This document shows, piece by piece, positions 21,889-34,410 of a DNA stretch of 64,000 bases. This DNA comes from Luzula sylvatica (Eukaryota > Streptophyta > Magnoliopsida > Poales > Juncaceae). The stretch's first letter is position 1; every line of letters begins with the position of its first letter. Both the position numbers and the translations under genes were made by a program. The notes beneath the pieces are model-generated. The model searched no databases. It saw nothing but the letters and a program-made list of their open reading frames with translations, and had not been told where the DNA came from. Where the stretch lies: positions 69,747,264 through 69,811,263 of the forward strand of contig OX326958.1 in assembly GCA_946800325.1 (NCBI GenBank), given 5' to 3'.

Positions 21889-22023
21889 GAAACTGCGAAG
21901 AAAATTTTATAAATAGTTGTATTTAGATGTTGAAGAAAGGTCGTGCATTGATGAATCGTCCAATTCCCCGTCTGTTCAACACATGCGTTGGGTACGTGTT
22001 TCCTTTAAGATGTGTCATGTGTG
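21889..22023. other. Spacer between MITE and palindrome
   Basis: 135 bp with no recognisable feature. Confidence 0.5.
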
Positions 22024-22180
22024 GAGTAATGATACAAACCACACCTTTCTTCCCACGAATTAACCACACCTGCCACGTGGCAGCCAGTGATTGGCTGCAG
22101 CAACTGCAGCCAATCACTGGCTGCCACGTGACAGGTGTGGTTAATTCGTGGGAAGAAAGATGTGGTTTGTATCATTACTC
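22024..22180. repeat. Near-perfect 157-bp palindrome (77-bp stems, 3-nt loop)
   Basis: The left stem (22024-22100) and right stem (22104-22180) are reverse complements with only two mismatches, separated by CAA. The stem includes CACGTGGCAGCC and GATTGGCTGCAG. The right stem's distal half is part of the inverted-repeat right arm and is also present at 18230-18267; the left stem and loop are not. Such a hairpin could be a foldback MITE or a small-RNA precursor; sequence alone does not decide. Confidence 0.9.
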
Positions 22181-24260
22181 GTCATGTGTGTGCCTTATTC
22201 GTGTTGTCTTTTAATATGGATAGTACATAGTACATTTTTCTGTATTGTGTCAGCCAGGTTTATTGATATTAATGGTATTGGGGCTATGACTATGAGCCAA
22301 TATTTTTGTGACCATTTATTTATATTGAAAGATGACGTGGCTTAAGCTTTCAATTTTTCTGTATTGTTGTCCTTTAAGATCTATTGTTTGTATTTTCGAG
22401 TTTAGTAGCTCTCTTGACTCTTGTCAATTGTCATGCCAGCATTAGCATTAAAAGTGGCCCAATTCTTCCAAGAATGTAAAAAGTAGATGACGTAAGTGGA
22501 GTGGCCCAGTTTTCAAATGAGAAGAAAAGAAAGTCATGATTTGACGTGTTTATTTTAGATACAAATTTTGTATGTAAATTTCAATCATTAAATTTTTTAT
22601 ATTGAATTTGTAGATATTTATGTAATCATTATTTTACACATAATTTTGATTAATTTTATAAGATCATATCACTATACATTGATGACGTGCGAAATAATAT
22701 TCGTTAAATTCATGTTGTTTCCAGTTGTATTTAATTTTAAATTATTTCAAATTATGTTATATGACCAAATGTGAATACAAATGAAATGTGAATAATTTAA
22801 ATATCTAATACTGATAAATTAATATATAATATTATAAAACATACATCAAATGTTATTAGTATTTTTAAAAATATAATTTTAAAAATTATGAAATATCATT
22901 TGAATTTTATCTTTGTTTTGATTTTATATTATCATATATCCAATAATTTTCTCTAACTCAAAGTTATGAAAGTAATTACGTAAGAAAACAGAATATAAAA
23001 ATAATTATAATTACATTAGTAACTTCTAAATGTAACTATCAGTATTTTTTAAATTATGACTTACAAAAATTGTACAATAATATAATTTTTAAAACTATAA
23101 TTATTATAACTCCTTACGATATTTTGTTTGAAACACACACATCCTCGCATTATACAACAATATTCTAAAAAAAACAAATTTTCCAAAATATTAAAATAAA
23201 AAAAGTATTTTCCAGGTGATTAAGAATTTTCCATTTTTAATTTTTTTTGATGGAGACAAAAAAAAAATGGAAAAAAAATGAAGAGAGAAGATTTAGGGGA
23301 ACCTCACAAAGATTGAGATAGATTTGCTGATCAGAAAAGAAGCAAAAGTACAAGAATTTCATAGTTTACTACTGATTTTATTCTCAAAAAGGTTCACTAC
23401 TGATTTTGTGAGTTCATTGTATTGTAGTAAAAAAAATGTAATTCTTTTCTCATGTTTTCAGTTATTGATACCAAAACAAGCAAAAAATGTTGATTGGAAA
23501 TCAATATTGAAATACTTTTTTTTGTTTAAAAATCTGAAAATTTAAGTAATTGGCATGAATCATATATATATTTTTTCCTTTTCTTTATGTTTAGTTAAGT
23601 GTTATTTAGGAAATTTAAAGGTCAGTTTTAGCAAATGTAAAAATAAAATAAAAAACATTGTAAATTTTTTTATCATGTGAAATGCATAACTTTCAGGTAT
23701 GGGTCACAGAGCCCATTCTGAAATTTCTCTATAAATAAATAAATTGAGAACTTTATAATATTTATTAAATTGTGTGATCATATTAAAATAGAGAATTTAA
23801 TATGTATTTTCCTTCAAATAGTAAGTTCTTTAAAACTCAAACGTACTTGCATTTAAATACCGATGTCGTGCATAGTATTTGTCATTAAGTCATGTGGTTA
23901 TACAAAAAGAAATGAGATGTAAGCATTTGTTTATATTTGTATTTTATAACATTAATACAAAAAAGTGTTTTTCAACATTGTCTACATGATTGATGCAAAT
24001 AATTGAGTGGTTTTTTGTTTGGTTTTACTTTTGATTACCTTGTATTAGTAGACTTGTTTTTTGTTTGGTCCTAATGACGATAGTAAGCCTAAATTATTTA
24101 AACATATTGCTAAACGACAAAATTATTTGACGCAACATACACACTTTATCATGACCAATCATGTGAAAAAAAATATTTTTAATACAATATATTTCCAAAT
24201 AAAATAAATAATAATAATACAGTTTCTCCATTAATACAATTTTGTTTATGAACAACTAAC

Positions 24261-24261
<1 letters not shown>

Positions 24262-24311
<50 letters not shown>
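24262..24311 (+). repeat. Poly-C homopolymer, 50 nt
   Basis: Mirror of the left-arm poly-G, two bases shorter. Confidence 0.95.
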
Positions 24312-24689
24312 ATCACACTTGGGTAAAATAATTTCTTAGCCCAAGTCAATTAAATTTTCTCCTACTCAATGAGTTAATTTTACGAAAATAACGGGCTTCA
24401 TTTCCTTACCACCAAATGGGCTAATATTATATTACAAAGTTTTTATATATGAGGGTCCTCCAAATGTCCTACTCAACGAGTCAATCACTCAATCCCTTGG
24501 CGCGTAGGCCGACCCCCTTCTAAAATCCACCACATTCATTAACGGCCCAGCTTTTTTTATTTTTATTTTTTTATATATGAGGGTCCTCCAAACAGACAAA
24601 CGATAAATTCCTCAAGACTATCTTGCAACATTTTAATTTGAATGCAAGGGGGCTTGGACAAATAAAAAAAAAAATTGGAAGCTAAAAGG

Positions 24690-26200
24690 CCAAGGGCACT
24701 AAAAGAAGTGGCACTAAAAGATCTTTCTGGCAGCAGATAAGAAAAAGGCACAAAAAAAATACTTTTTGGGAGCGAAAAGGAAAATGACACTAAAAGTTTT
24801 TTTGGCAGCAAAAAATGGAAGAGGCACTAAAGATATTTTTGGCAACTAATACATGAAAAGGCACTAAAAGATACTTTTTGGTAGCGTAAAATGAAAAAGG
24901 CACTAAAAGATATTTTTGGCAGCGTAAAATGAAAAAGGCACTAAAAGATACTTTTTGGTAGCTAAAAAGTAAATGGTACCAAAAAAAATATTGAGCCATT
25001 TCATCTTTTCGTCTGTAAAAATAATCTTTTAGTGCCACTTTCTATTTTGGCTGCCAGAAAAGACATTTAGCGTCGTTTGGCTTTAGCTACCAAAAAGCAT
25101 CTTTTAGTGCCACTTCCTATTTTGCAGCAAAAACTTTTAGTGTCGTTACCTAACGCTACAAAAAGAAACTTTTAGTGCTGCTTTATCTTTTCAGCTGCTG
25201 AAAAGATCTTTTAGTGCCACTCTTTTTCCTGCCAAAAAAATGTGCCATTTCCTTTTTAGCTACCAAAAGTATCTTTTAATGCCTTTTGGCTTTTACGCTG
25301 CCACAAAGATCTTTTAGTGACATTTAATGGCTGCAAACAACTTTTAGAGCCGTTTCCCTTTTGCTACCAAAAAGTACTTTTAGTGCCATTTTGTCTTTCA
25401 GAGCCAAAAAGATATTTTAGTGCCACTTCTTGCCTTGCTGCCCAAAAAACTTCTTGTGCCATTTCCTTTTGCTACCAAAAAGTGCCTTTTAGTGCTGTTT
25501 TATATTTTCAACTGCCAAAAAGATCTTTTAGAGGCTCTTGCATTATTTGCTGCCAAAAAAAAAATAGTGTCAATTCTCTTTTCGCTTCAAAAAAAGTATC
25601 TTTTTGTGCCTTTTCTTTTCTGCTACTAGAAAGATCTTTTTGTGCTGCTTCCTATTTATGCTGCAAAAAACTTGCCGTTTGCCATTTAGCTACCAAAAAG
25701 GCTTTTTATTGCCGTTTTATCTTTTTAGCTGCCAACAAGATCTTTTAGTGCCAGTTTCTTTTCGAGATGCAGAAAAAATGTTTAGTGCCGTTCAAACTTG
25801 TGCTACCAAAAGGTATATTTAGTGCCGCTATATTCTTTTCCGCTGCCAAAAATAACTTTTAGTACCGCTTCCTTTTTGACTACCAAAAACAACTTTAAGC
25901 GCCGTTTACCTTTTCGCTACCAATTAGTATCTTTTGGTGCCGCATTTATCTTTTTCTCTGCCAAAAAAAACTTTTAAGTGCTATTTTCCTTTTTTCGTTA
26001 CCAAAGTTGGAGTTTCATCTCTTTTTGGCTGCCAACAAGAACTTTTAGTGCCCTTTCGATTTTTGGCTGCCAAAAATGAAGTTTTTGTGACTTCTACAAT
26101 TATTCGCTGGCAGAAATGAAGCTTTAGCGCCCTAAACATTTGCTCGCTGCCAAAGATGAGGTAACAGTTCCTTTTCTCTGCCAAAATCAAATTAATTAAA
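24690..26200. repeat. Tandem sub-repeat array inside the right arm
   Basis: Reverse complement of the array at 10685-12195, with the same orientation switch (near 24980). Units centre on CTTTTAGTGCC and GCTGCCAAAAAG. Confidence 0.8.
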
Positions 26201-26849
26201 ACATTCCTCAACGTCAACAACTGCCAATTCACTCAGATCCAGTTCTAAATTATAAGATCTAATAAATCTCAAATTCAGATAATGATACACTTAACTAGCC
26301 CAATCAAGCTAAAATTCAGATAATGATACACTTGACAAATCGAACCTGAGTCTTGCAAGGGGTTTCTGAGCCTCACCCTCCCTGTATGAGGAACATTGGT
26401 ATATTATTTGTATACTATCAAATGACATTAAAATAAAATAAGTGGGGCCTACCTGCCAGGTCTTGATGCGAGCACAATTTGTACTGCCGTTCATTTTAAC
26501 TATATCGATTAATATAATAATTTTGCCTATATATTTCATATAATAATTTTGTAACACACCTAATTAAGAGATCTATAATAAAAAATATATAGTCATTAAT
26601 TCAATATATCATTAGTTAAAATTAATATTTCAAAATTTATTAACTAACACAGATAATTAAATCTTTGATTTAACACAATTAATATTCATTCCATATATTC
26701 ACCAATATGTCATTTAACAATTAACACAAACTCACAAATCAATATTTCAAATTTGGTCTCAAATTATTTTTCAATTACGAATTTATCAATTAATACAAAT
26801 ATGTAAAAGTATGTAAATTAAGCAAATTAGTCATATTGTTAATTACAAG

Positions 26850-28755
26850 ACCTAAAAACAGAAAAACAATTCTATTAATTAACAATAATTTTCAGAAATC
26901 TTATAAGAATTATTTTGTCAAAATATTATATTTACCCTTCCAAAATATGGAAGTATGATATTTATTATTTACCTTTGTAAAAAGCTGGTAAGATCATATT
27001 TATCCTTTCAAAAAATCTGAAATATTATATTCATCTTCTGCAAATACAAAACATGATGTTTACCCTTGTAGAATTTGGAAATGTCATATTTACCCTACTA
27101 ATATATGGAAATATCATGTTTACCATTCTAAAAAATACGGATCGTATTATTTAGCCTACCAATTAATTCCAGTATAAGTAAATAAACGTACGTTCAGTAA
27201 CTTCAAAATCGAAATCTATGTTATATAGAAAATGAAGTAAAACAGTTTTTGATGATGTAAAAGAAAGAGTAATAATTAGTTATTAATTTTGTGTTATGGT
27301 CAAGCCAATATTTGTTTGAATTTTTACTTGAAAATAGGCAAAAGATTATATTGTACCATTTTGAAAAATTACATCATATACGGAGTAAAGAATCCCAAAC
27401 ACGATCAGGATTTAATATGAAGAAAGAAAGAAAAGAGGGCATTACAGAAATTTAAAAATTCAAAAACCATAAAACGAGATCATCAAAGAAATCCACAAAT
27501 CAATAATGATGAACCAATTTTTTTAAAGATAAAATGTACTTTGTTGATTCTATTTATTAGGCCCGTTTCCGATTTTTAAGTTGGAAATTAGGCTTCAATA
27601 ATGATGAACCAAATTTTTTTTCGTGATGAACTAGATTTTGAACAAGTAAATAATCCATGATACTCATGCAATATCATCTAAAAATTGACGTAACAAAATC
27701 AGCAATGGTCATACTTCTAGCATGATTTCTGTTTATATATCAAATACATGTTGGGCTTAATTACTAAAATAGAACATCTTATCTGTGGACTTGAATAACT
27801 ACAAATATTCAGAACACTTGTTGAATCATTATGGGTTGAATTTTTTCCAAAATATGAAGAAAAATTGAAAAGGCTAATTTGATAAACAAGGCAAGAGTAC
27901 TATGTGGGCTGCCAAAAATATCAAGAAATTGAAGAGGCTAATTTGATAGAACAAATAACTGATATCCATGGGCCACCCAAAATACAAAAATAAAAAAGAA
28001 ATAACTCTTTTTTTTGGGTGAAAGGCAAGCGCGATGCGCGCTCGATCCATTCATTTTTATAAATTTCAAAAAAGAAAAGTACACTATTTACATGGTTTTT
28101 AAGAAATAAATGTAAATTAAATTTTCGCCTACGAAATTCTCCTATGCCTATTACTAACTCAAAAAAAGAAATAACTCTTAGCCCATGCCAAAATGCAAAA
28201 TAAAAAGAAACTTATCCATCAACTTTTGCCATAATGTTTGCAATTTTATTTCAAATCGTGACAAGGTTGAATGGGCATTAAAGTTTGATTTCGAGCAATT
28301 AGTTGATTATAGGGAGGAACACAACGTGTAATCCCCTAAACTAATTAGCCTTAGTTACAAGGCTTTTTTTTTTTTTTTTGTGAAAGACATCCATTATTTT
28401 TATGTTATTTAATTTTCTGGACGTTTTTATCATGTAATGTAAGGGAACTAGCTAGATAATGTAAGAAAAATACTTAGTTAGGGATATTAAATGCAACTTA
28501 ATTTGTATGCAAGAAACCAAACTTAATTCTCCTAATCTTTTTGATAGGAAAAGAGTTTGCCCCAGCAACATTAAAAACGTAATATTAAGAACACTTTCAA
28601 TAGTAAAGGAGGACTACTTGCAGTTTGGTCTGATGACTTCAAGCTAATGAACTCAAACACGGGAAACTATTCTTCAACCGTAACACGTTACGATCCTTAA
28701 CAATTTATGATCACAAATATTTATGATCACAAATAGTTCCGCGTCTTCTCTTCTC
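26850..28755. other. AT-rich intergenic region with minisatellite and dispersed repeats
   Basis: No gene. 26930-27150 carries degenerate units like GGAAATATCATGTTTACCCT, related in reverse to the Helitron minisatellite. Segments also found elsewhere in the window are: 27530-27600 (also 35185-35255; reverse near 45595-45670), 27885-28010 (also 38285-38415, 59735-59800; reverse near 61440-61510), and 28205-28375 (also 42735-42900; reverse near 61225-61330). These are fragments of a dispersed repeat. Confidence 0.6.
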
Positions 28756-29808
28756 TGGGGCTGTTTGGCAACCTGAATCTTAACATGAAATATAACTTTA
28801 TAATTCCATTTCTACTAATTTCTTGTTTGGTGGACATAATATTATGGAATTATGTTTTTCCAGAATCTTCTTCTTCACATAAAGCCGGTAAATTGTAATT
28901 CTCTTGATATGAGGAGTGTTAAGGTGGAGGAAAAAGTAAACGTGCCACATACTCAACGCTTCTCTATTGCTCAATGATTTATTCCATTTATTATACGAAA
29001 AATTAAGTAAACTTTGTTTTTGTCAAGATTTCATTCGTGTGAATAATTAGTCGGCTCTTCTGAATATTATCAATTGAAATTTATTTATATAAATAAATAT
29101 TTTAATTGGTATTTTGTTTTTTTACTAATCATATTTTATATTTAAACAAAAAAATTTAGTCAACTATTATTATTGATGATGATTGAAATTTGTTTTGATA
29201 AATATTTTTATTTGGCATGCAAATTTTATTTTATTTATTTGAATAATCTAATTTCATAATATAATAAAATAATTATATAGTAATTATATCATAGTAATAG
29301 AATAATAATATGCAAACTAATAATAATAATAATAATAATAGTAATAATAATAATTATTATTATAATATGAAAAAGATTATTACTATTATTATTATAATGA
29401 TATTATTACATGGATAAAAATATAATATAATAATAATAATAATATAAAATAATAATAATTATTATTATTATTATACCATGACAATATTGTAATAATAATG
29501 ATTATATTATATAGTATTAAAATAAGTAATATACAATATGATATTAGAATAATTATATTACATATGTTATAATAATTATAATATAATTAATATAAAATAT
29601 ATTATTTCATTAATTATAATAATTATCATACATAATAATTGCAAAATTCCATAATTTTGTAAACAACCAAACGAAGAATTAAATTTTCCAATATCTTATA
29701 ATTTGAACATCCAAACAAACCGTGGAATTAATAATTCCAAAACTTTTTACTCCTCCACCTTGTAATCCAATTCCACTCCATTAATTCGGCTTGCCAAACG
29801 AGAGAGGT
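28756..29808. mobile_element. Second copy of the Harbinger-like MITE family, degraded
   Basis: Starts GGGGCTGTTTGGCAAC and ends CGGCTTGCCAAACGAG. Its subterminal sequences match the 20482-21885 element (TATAATTTGAACATCCAAAC, TTTTTACTCCTCCACCTTG). The interior is AT-rich with (ATA)n. The TAA target duplication is not preserved; TCTCTTC occurs on both sides but not next to the termini. Confidence 0.55.
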
Positions 29809-30195
29809 TTTCTCTTCATCTTCAAATAATTGCCAGAATAATTGTTTTCTCTGTGTTGTGTTTTTTAGTTGTTTCTCTTCAAATACTTGCCCACGAAGCT
29901 CCTCTCGCGAGTGTGTAGCTTGATTTTGAAGTTGTTTTTTTTGTTTGAGGTGTAAAACAACTTAGTTGATTAAGTGATCTCTTTAAATACTTGCTCACAT
30001 AAACAATTTTAATTTTACGCATGTCTATGATTTAATTAACCTATCAATTTACGGGAAAGAATTTAAAAGCGACATGCATATTTTTTAATTAGTTGATACA
30101 TATATGAACTGGGATAAAATTTGCTGATACATATATGAAACACTGTTATAGACCAAACTTTACAATAAATTAATCTCATTTGATTTTTTTTAATG
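29809..30195. other. Intergenic
   Basis: No recognisable gene or element. Confidence 0.5.
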
Positions 30196-31268
30196 CCTAG
30201 AACGAAGCCACACTCTCCACTCTCTACTCTCTCAACGCGCTAGTGCAGAGAACTAGCACATAGAATGAAGCTCACAAACTGGTTCTATTGGGGAGATAAC
30301 AAATTTCTCCTCAAGACACCTCCAAACATAAATGATAAACCATCATCAATTTCTCGAAGAATATGGTACCTATTTCGAGAGAGAAGGCGTAGTGTGCTAC
30401 CCCTGGTCAGGGGCGATCGGGGCCAATGTAGTTCACTACAACTACAAGCTCGAAGTCGAAGTAGACTTATTCGACCTTGTCCTCACGGCCTATTGTGAGA
30501 GAGAACTATACAATATTTGCGGGTCAATTGACGAAATCTTACACCATGGCCCCTTGGTGCATTTTTGAACACTAGAGAAACTTAGAATCATAGTTGCGAC
30601 ATCGCACCTCCTCGAGTACCCTCCCTATGTTAACTGCTTATGTGATGGCTATGAGAGGCAAGTCCCGATTCTAATAACTAAGGTAATCAAGGAAACGTCT
30701 TTCTTCTTTAGGCCACCAGATGAGACTCCCCATCTCGACTACTTCGTCAAAGTGGACATAGCCATCAAAAAGTCAGCTCGACAAATCAAGTCAAGAGCAC
30801 CATCGCAACACTCACTGAGCTCGATGGAACAAGGTTCTCCCAGATCGATCCCTAACCTCGTCTGAATTGAGGGCATTGAGGGCCTTAGAAGAAAAGCTCC
30901 ACTCCGACAAATAGAACAATGACAATCTCCTTCGCCTATGGCAGCTGGCGCCTCCCTCAAAAGAAAAGGACGCCCTTGCTCCTTTGATCTTTGGAACGGC
31001 GAAGCAATCTCAGGTGGCTGCAACCTCCAGAAAGCAGAAAATTATTGATGAGCCACAGGGGGAAACACACATGGTCCATAAACCTACGGTGCACCGAGCT
31101 GAAGAAACAATGAGGAAGAAGCACCAAACCAGATCGTTCGATGCGACAACAGAGAGGAGATGGGACGTTCGACGGATCTTTATCACCCACCAGGGTTCAC
31201 GAATGACGCGGGGGGAGGGACATCTTGAACGAACGGGGCATGATACCAATGACGAAGAGCACGGCTGA
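30196..31268 (+). pseudogene. Unrecognised degenerate coding-like block
   Basis: Clearly less AT-rich than its surroundings and coding-like. One frame runs from 30332 to 30864 with a single TGA at 30566-30568; the conceptual product includes FLEEYGTYFEREGVVCYPWS and LEVEVDLFDLVLTAYCEREL. A second open stretch in another frame, 30984-31268, is rich in charged residues (MVHKPTVHRAEETMRKKHQT). The change of frame plus internal stops indicates decay. I do not recognise the family. A decayed mobile-element or viral-like gene, or a host pseudogene, are all possible. Confidence 0.35.
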
Positions 31269-31775
31269 CAAAAGGATTGTCAAGATTACCAGTACAACAC
31301 AAAGAAAACATTCAAGGCCTCTTTGGAGGCATAGTTTTGGAAGCTAGTTTCAATAGAAAACCTTAGATTTGGAGTTTACTTGTAATGTTCGGACCGTACA
31401 TAGGAAATTAAGAATTGGATATCAAAAACTTGTCAAAACCAGGAATGTGTATCAATTTTGTTAGCTTTGAAAACTTATGTCCAATTGGATTTTTGGTGCT
31501 TTAAGTTCCATGGAAGGAGATAATTGATATCTTTAAGTTACAAAGTTTAATAAATTTTGAAGTATGCTGAGTTGGAACATTATATTCTTTAATAATATTT
31601 TTTAATTAATATTTTTAGTCAAAATATAATTTGTGTGCTAATTTATGTGCTGTTAACAAAATTAAAAATCTATTTAGAAAATAATAATAATATTAATAAA
31701 TTAATACAAAATTTCAAATGTATTTAGAAAATAATAATAATAATAAATTAATACAAAATTTAAATGTATTTAGAA

Positions 31776-31815
<40 letters not shown>

Positions 31816-32001
31816 TAATCCATAATTAAAAATGAATTTAAAAATTAATAATAATAATAATAATATGAACAACAATAATAATCGTAATAATAAAAAATAA
31901 ATCCATAATTAAAACTGTATTTATAATTAATAATGATAATAATAATAATAATATTACTAATAATAATAATAATATTTAAATACATAATTAAAAATGTAGA
32001 A

Positions 32002-32079
<78 letters not shown>

Positions 32080-32477
32080 TAGACATTACATTTTTGGTAT
32101 GATTTATTTAGGTGATATAATTATAATATTTTTATATTATTAAGAAATAAATATGATAGTTATAGATTTTCATAAGAAATAATAAAATTTTAGAATATTT
32201 TATTCAATTACGACATCTAATCCCATGGTTCTCATCAAACGCCCTTTAAACATCCTACATTCATAATTTTTGCATATTCCTGCTATTGTAATTTCCTGAT
32301 ATTCATATATTTTCTAAATACCCTTTAAACATCATTTTTTATTTTAAATTATTATTTCTAAATTCATTAATTAATGGAGAAAGCAAAATAAACATTTAAA
32401 AAAATGAAAGTGCAAACTGACTAAAAAAATAAATTAGGGACCAAAGTGAACAATAACAATACAACAAAGATTAGAAT
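31269..32477. other. Intergenic with multiple (AAT)n tracts
   Basis: No gene. 31675-32080 consists of repeated blocks of a motif like TAAATTAATACAAAATT, each followed by (AAT)n. The longest pure AAT run is 32000-32079. Confidence 0.7.
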
Positions 32478-32956
32478 TAGGGGGTGTTCAAACGGTTCGG
32501 TTTATTCGGATACCGAACCGAACCGGTCGAATTCGGTTTAATCGGTTCGATTTTCGATTTATTTGGTTCGGTTCGGTTTAAAAAATTATATTGTTCGGTT
32601 TATTCGGATCGGTTCGGTTTTGATGTGATTCCGAACTGACCGAATAACATCTCATTTTTCGTAATTTTTAATATAATAATGTTAAAATAATATAAATTTT
32701 TTATAAAATAATATAATTGTATTTTATAATATGTATTTATATTTTTGATAAATAAAATATATTTTTTCGATACATTTATTTTTATTTTAAAGTTGTAGTG
32801 TTTCTTATTCGGTTCAACCGAATAAACCGAATAAGAATTCGGTTAATTCGGTTCGATTCTTAATCAGTTAGAAAGTTAAAACATTTACGTTCAGTTTAAA
32901 TTAGTTTGGATTTATTCGGTTCGGTTTGATCCGAACCGACCGAATGAGCACCACTA
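32478..32956. mobile_element. hAT-type MITE
   Basis: Termini TAGGGGGTGTTCA and, reversed, TAGTGGTGCTCA are typical of non-autonomous hAT elements. The interior is a scatter of CGGTTCGGTTT and its complement, giving strong self-complementarity. The flanking 8-mers ATTAGAAT and ATTAAATT are similar, consistent with a decayed 8-bp target duplication. It is 479 bp and non-coding. Confidence 0.7.
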
Positions 32957-33369
32957 ATTAAATTTTTTTTTTCTTTTTTAATATGACCGTGCAAAAAACA
33001 AAATAAAATAAAATAACAAACTTTTGGCCCACGACGCAAAGTAATAAAACATTTTCAAAAGTCATAAAAACCCAAGAGGTAACAAAGAATTCAATTAAAA
33101 ACAACGGCCCTTAAATAAGATTTCTTATATAACAAAAGATAAAAATAATAGATCTCAAATACTTGGATTACTCCAAATAGAACTAACAAACCCAAACCCA
33201 AACCCAAACCTAACTCCACAATGTGGTTTGCAAAGACCAGACACAAATGAAAAAGGCTGTAACCACATCGAAAAACAGGGAAACAAAGGGGGGGGGGAAG
33301 AGATCAAAATAGGGTTTAGGGTTTGATCAAAATAGGAACTTTTTTTACTCTTTCATAGGAACTTTTGTA
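32957..33369. other. Intergenic
   Basis: AT-rich, with a short (CCCAAA)n-like stretch near 33190-33210. No gene. Confidence 0.5.
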
Positions 33370-34410
33370 AGTAAGTTATAGCACTTATATCATAGGAGCT
33401 TTTTCGTTTTGTTATGATTTCACGTGTGATATTTGTTTTTTTACTCTTTCACTAATTCATCAAAAAAAAGTGAACGATGATTTCATATTACTTAACTTGT
33501 AACAGAAGTGTAATGTTCGACGTCACTTTCACGACTATGAACTTGTATTGTTGGATATATATTTCGAACCATTTTTTTATTATGTATTTTTGTTAGTCAG
33601 CAATTTCCTACCAAATATGACACTTTTTTCGAAGTTGACATAAATAAAAAAATATTATCTTTGATCACTGATCAGCAATGCTAAAAGAGAAGTTCAATGA
33701 ATAACACGTTGTCCATAAAAGATGATTTCACTTTATATCTAAATTATTTAAACTGAATTAATTTCTCGGAGCACCAAAAGAAAATATAACATTGTAAGGA
33801 TAACCAAAATCTTGATTTTCTAATGTTTTTTTCAATTCATTTTTTACTATAGTGGATTTGGTTATGAGTATGTCTATTTTTGCAATTTACAGTTAGTGCA
33901 GCAATATAACAATAGTTTTCAATCTGATGAGTGATGAGTGATGAGTGATATTAACTGACCGGTGTTAATTGTTATCTGCTAGCTAGCTGCGATATAATTG
34001 ACAACCGAAGTAAGGCTTATATTTTGTAACCTTGGCTAATTGGAAGAATTCAAAAGAAGATTCTGATCTAATTACCTCAAAATTTGCTAGAATGAGAAGT
34101 TCAAATTAGAAAGAAATATATTTGTTCCATACAAAAATGTAAGAATGAGAAGTCATCAACTAAAAATGTTTTCACTACAAATCAAGATTACTTAAGTTTA
34201 ATTCATGTATTTACTTCAAACAATGCAAGAAGAATAAAATGTTACTATCTTTTTATTTTACTAAACTCAATTCCTAAGTATTTTGTTAATTTTATAATCC
34301 AAATTACTTTTTTATTTCATGTTTCAAAAAGTAGCCTCACACAAATGACCCACAGCCCAAAATTCACTGTCAAGAGTTGATCACTGACAATTATTTGATC
34401 TTTTTTCATT
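33370..34410 (+). repeat. Dispersed repeat, copy A (inverted relative to 51290-53050)
   Basis: 33395-33850 matches the reverse complement of 52570-53050, and 34010-34400 matches the reverse complement of 51295-51665. The central stretches do not correspond, so one copy has an insertion or replacement. A third partial copy lies at 60030-60290, in the orientation of 52780-53050. There is no coding potential; it is probably a decayed transposable element. Confidence 0.8.

Larger units (their letters stand above)
22143..26849 (-). repeat. Giant inverted repeat, right arm
   Basis: Reverse-complement partner of 10037-14504 joined to 18027-18267, at near identity. It is uninterrupted at 22382/22383, so it preserves the pre-insertion site of the left-arm Helitron (ACAA|TAGATC on the complementary strand). 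It carries the same sub-repeat array (about 24690-26200) and a 50-base poly-C in place of the 52-base poly-G. No convincing gene. Confidence 0.95.

Noticed and set aside
10037..26849. The inverted repeat as a chloroplast-type or organellar inverted repeat
   Set aside because: No organellar genes or rRNA; content is transposons and AT-rich nuclear repeats.
28015..28045. GC-rich palindrome (GCGCGATGCGCGC) as a Helitron 3' hairpin
   Set aside because: No CTRR terminus at the correct distance on either strand.
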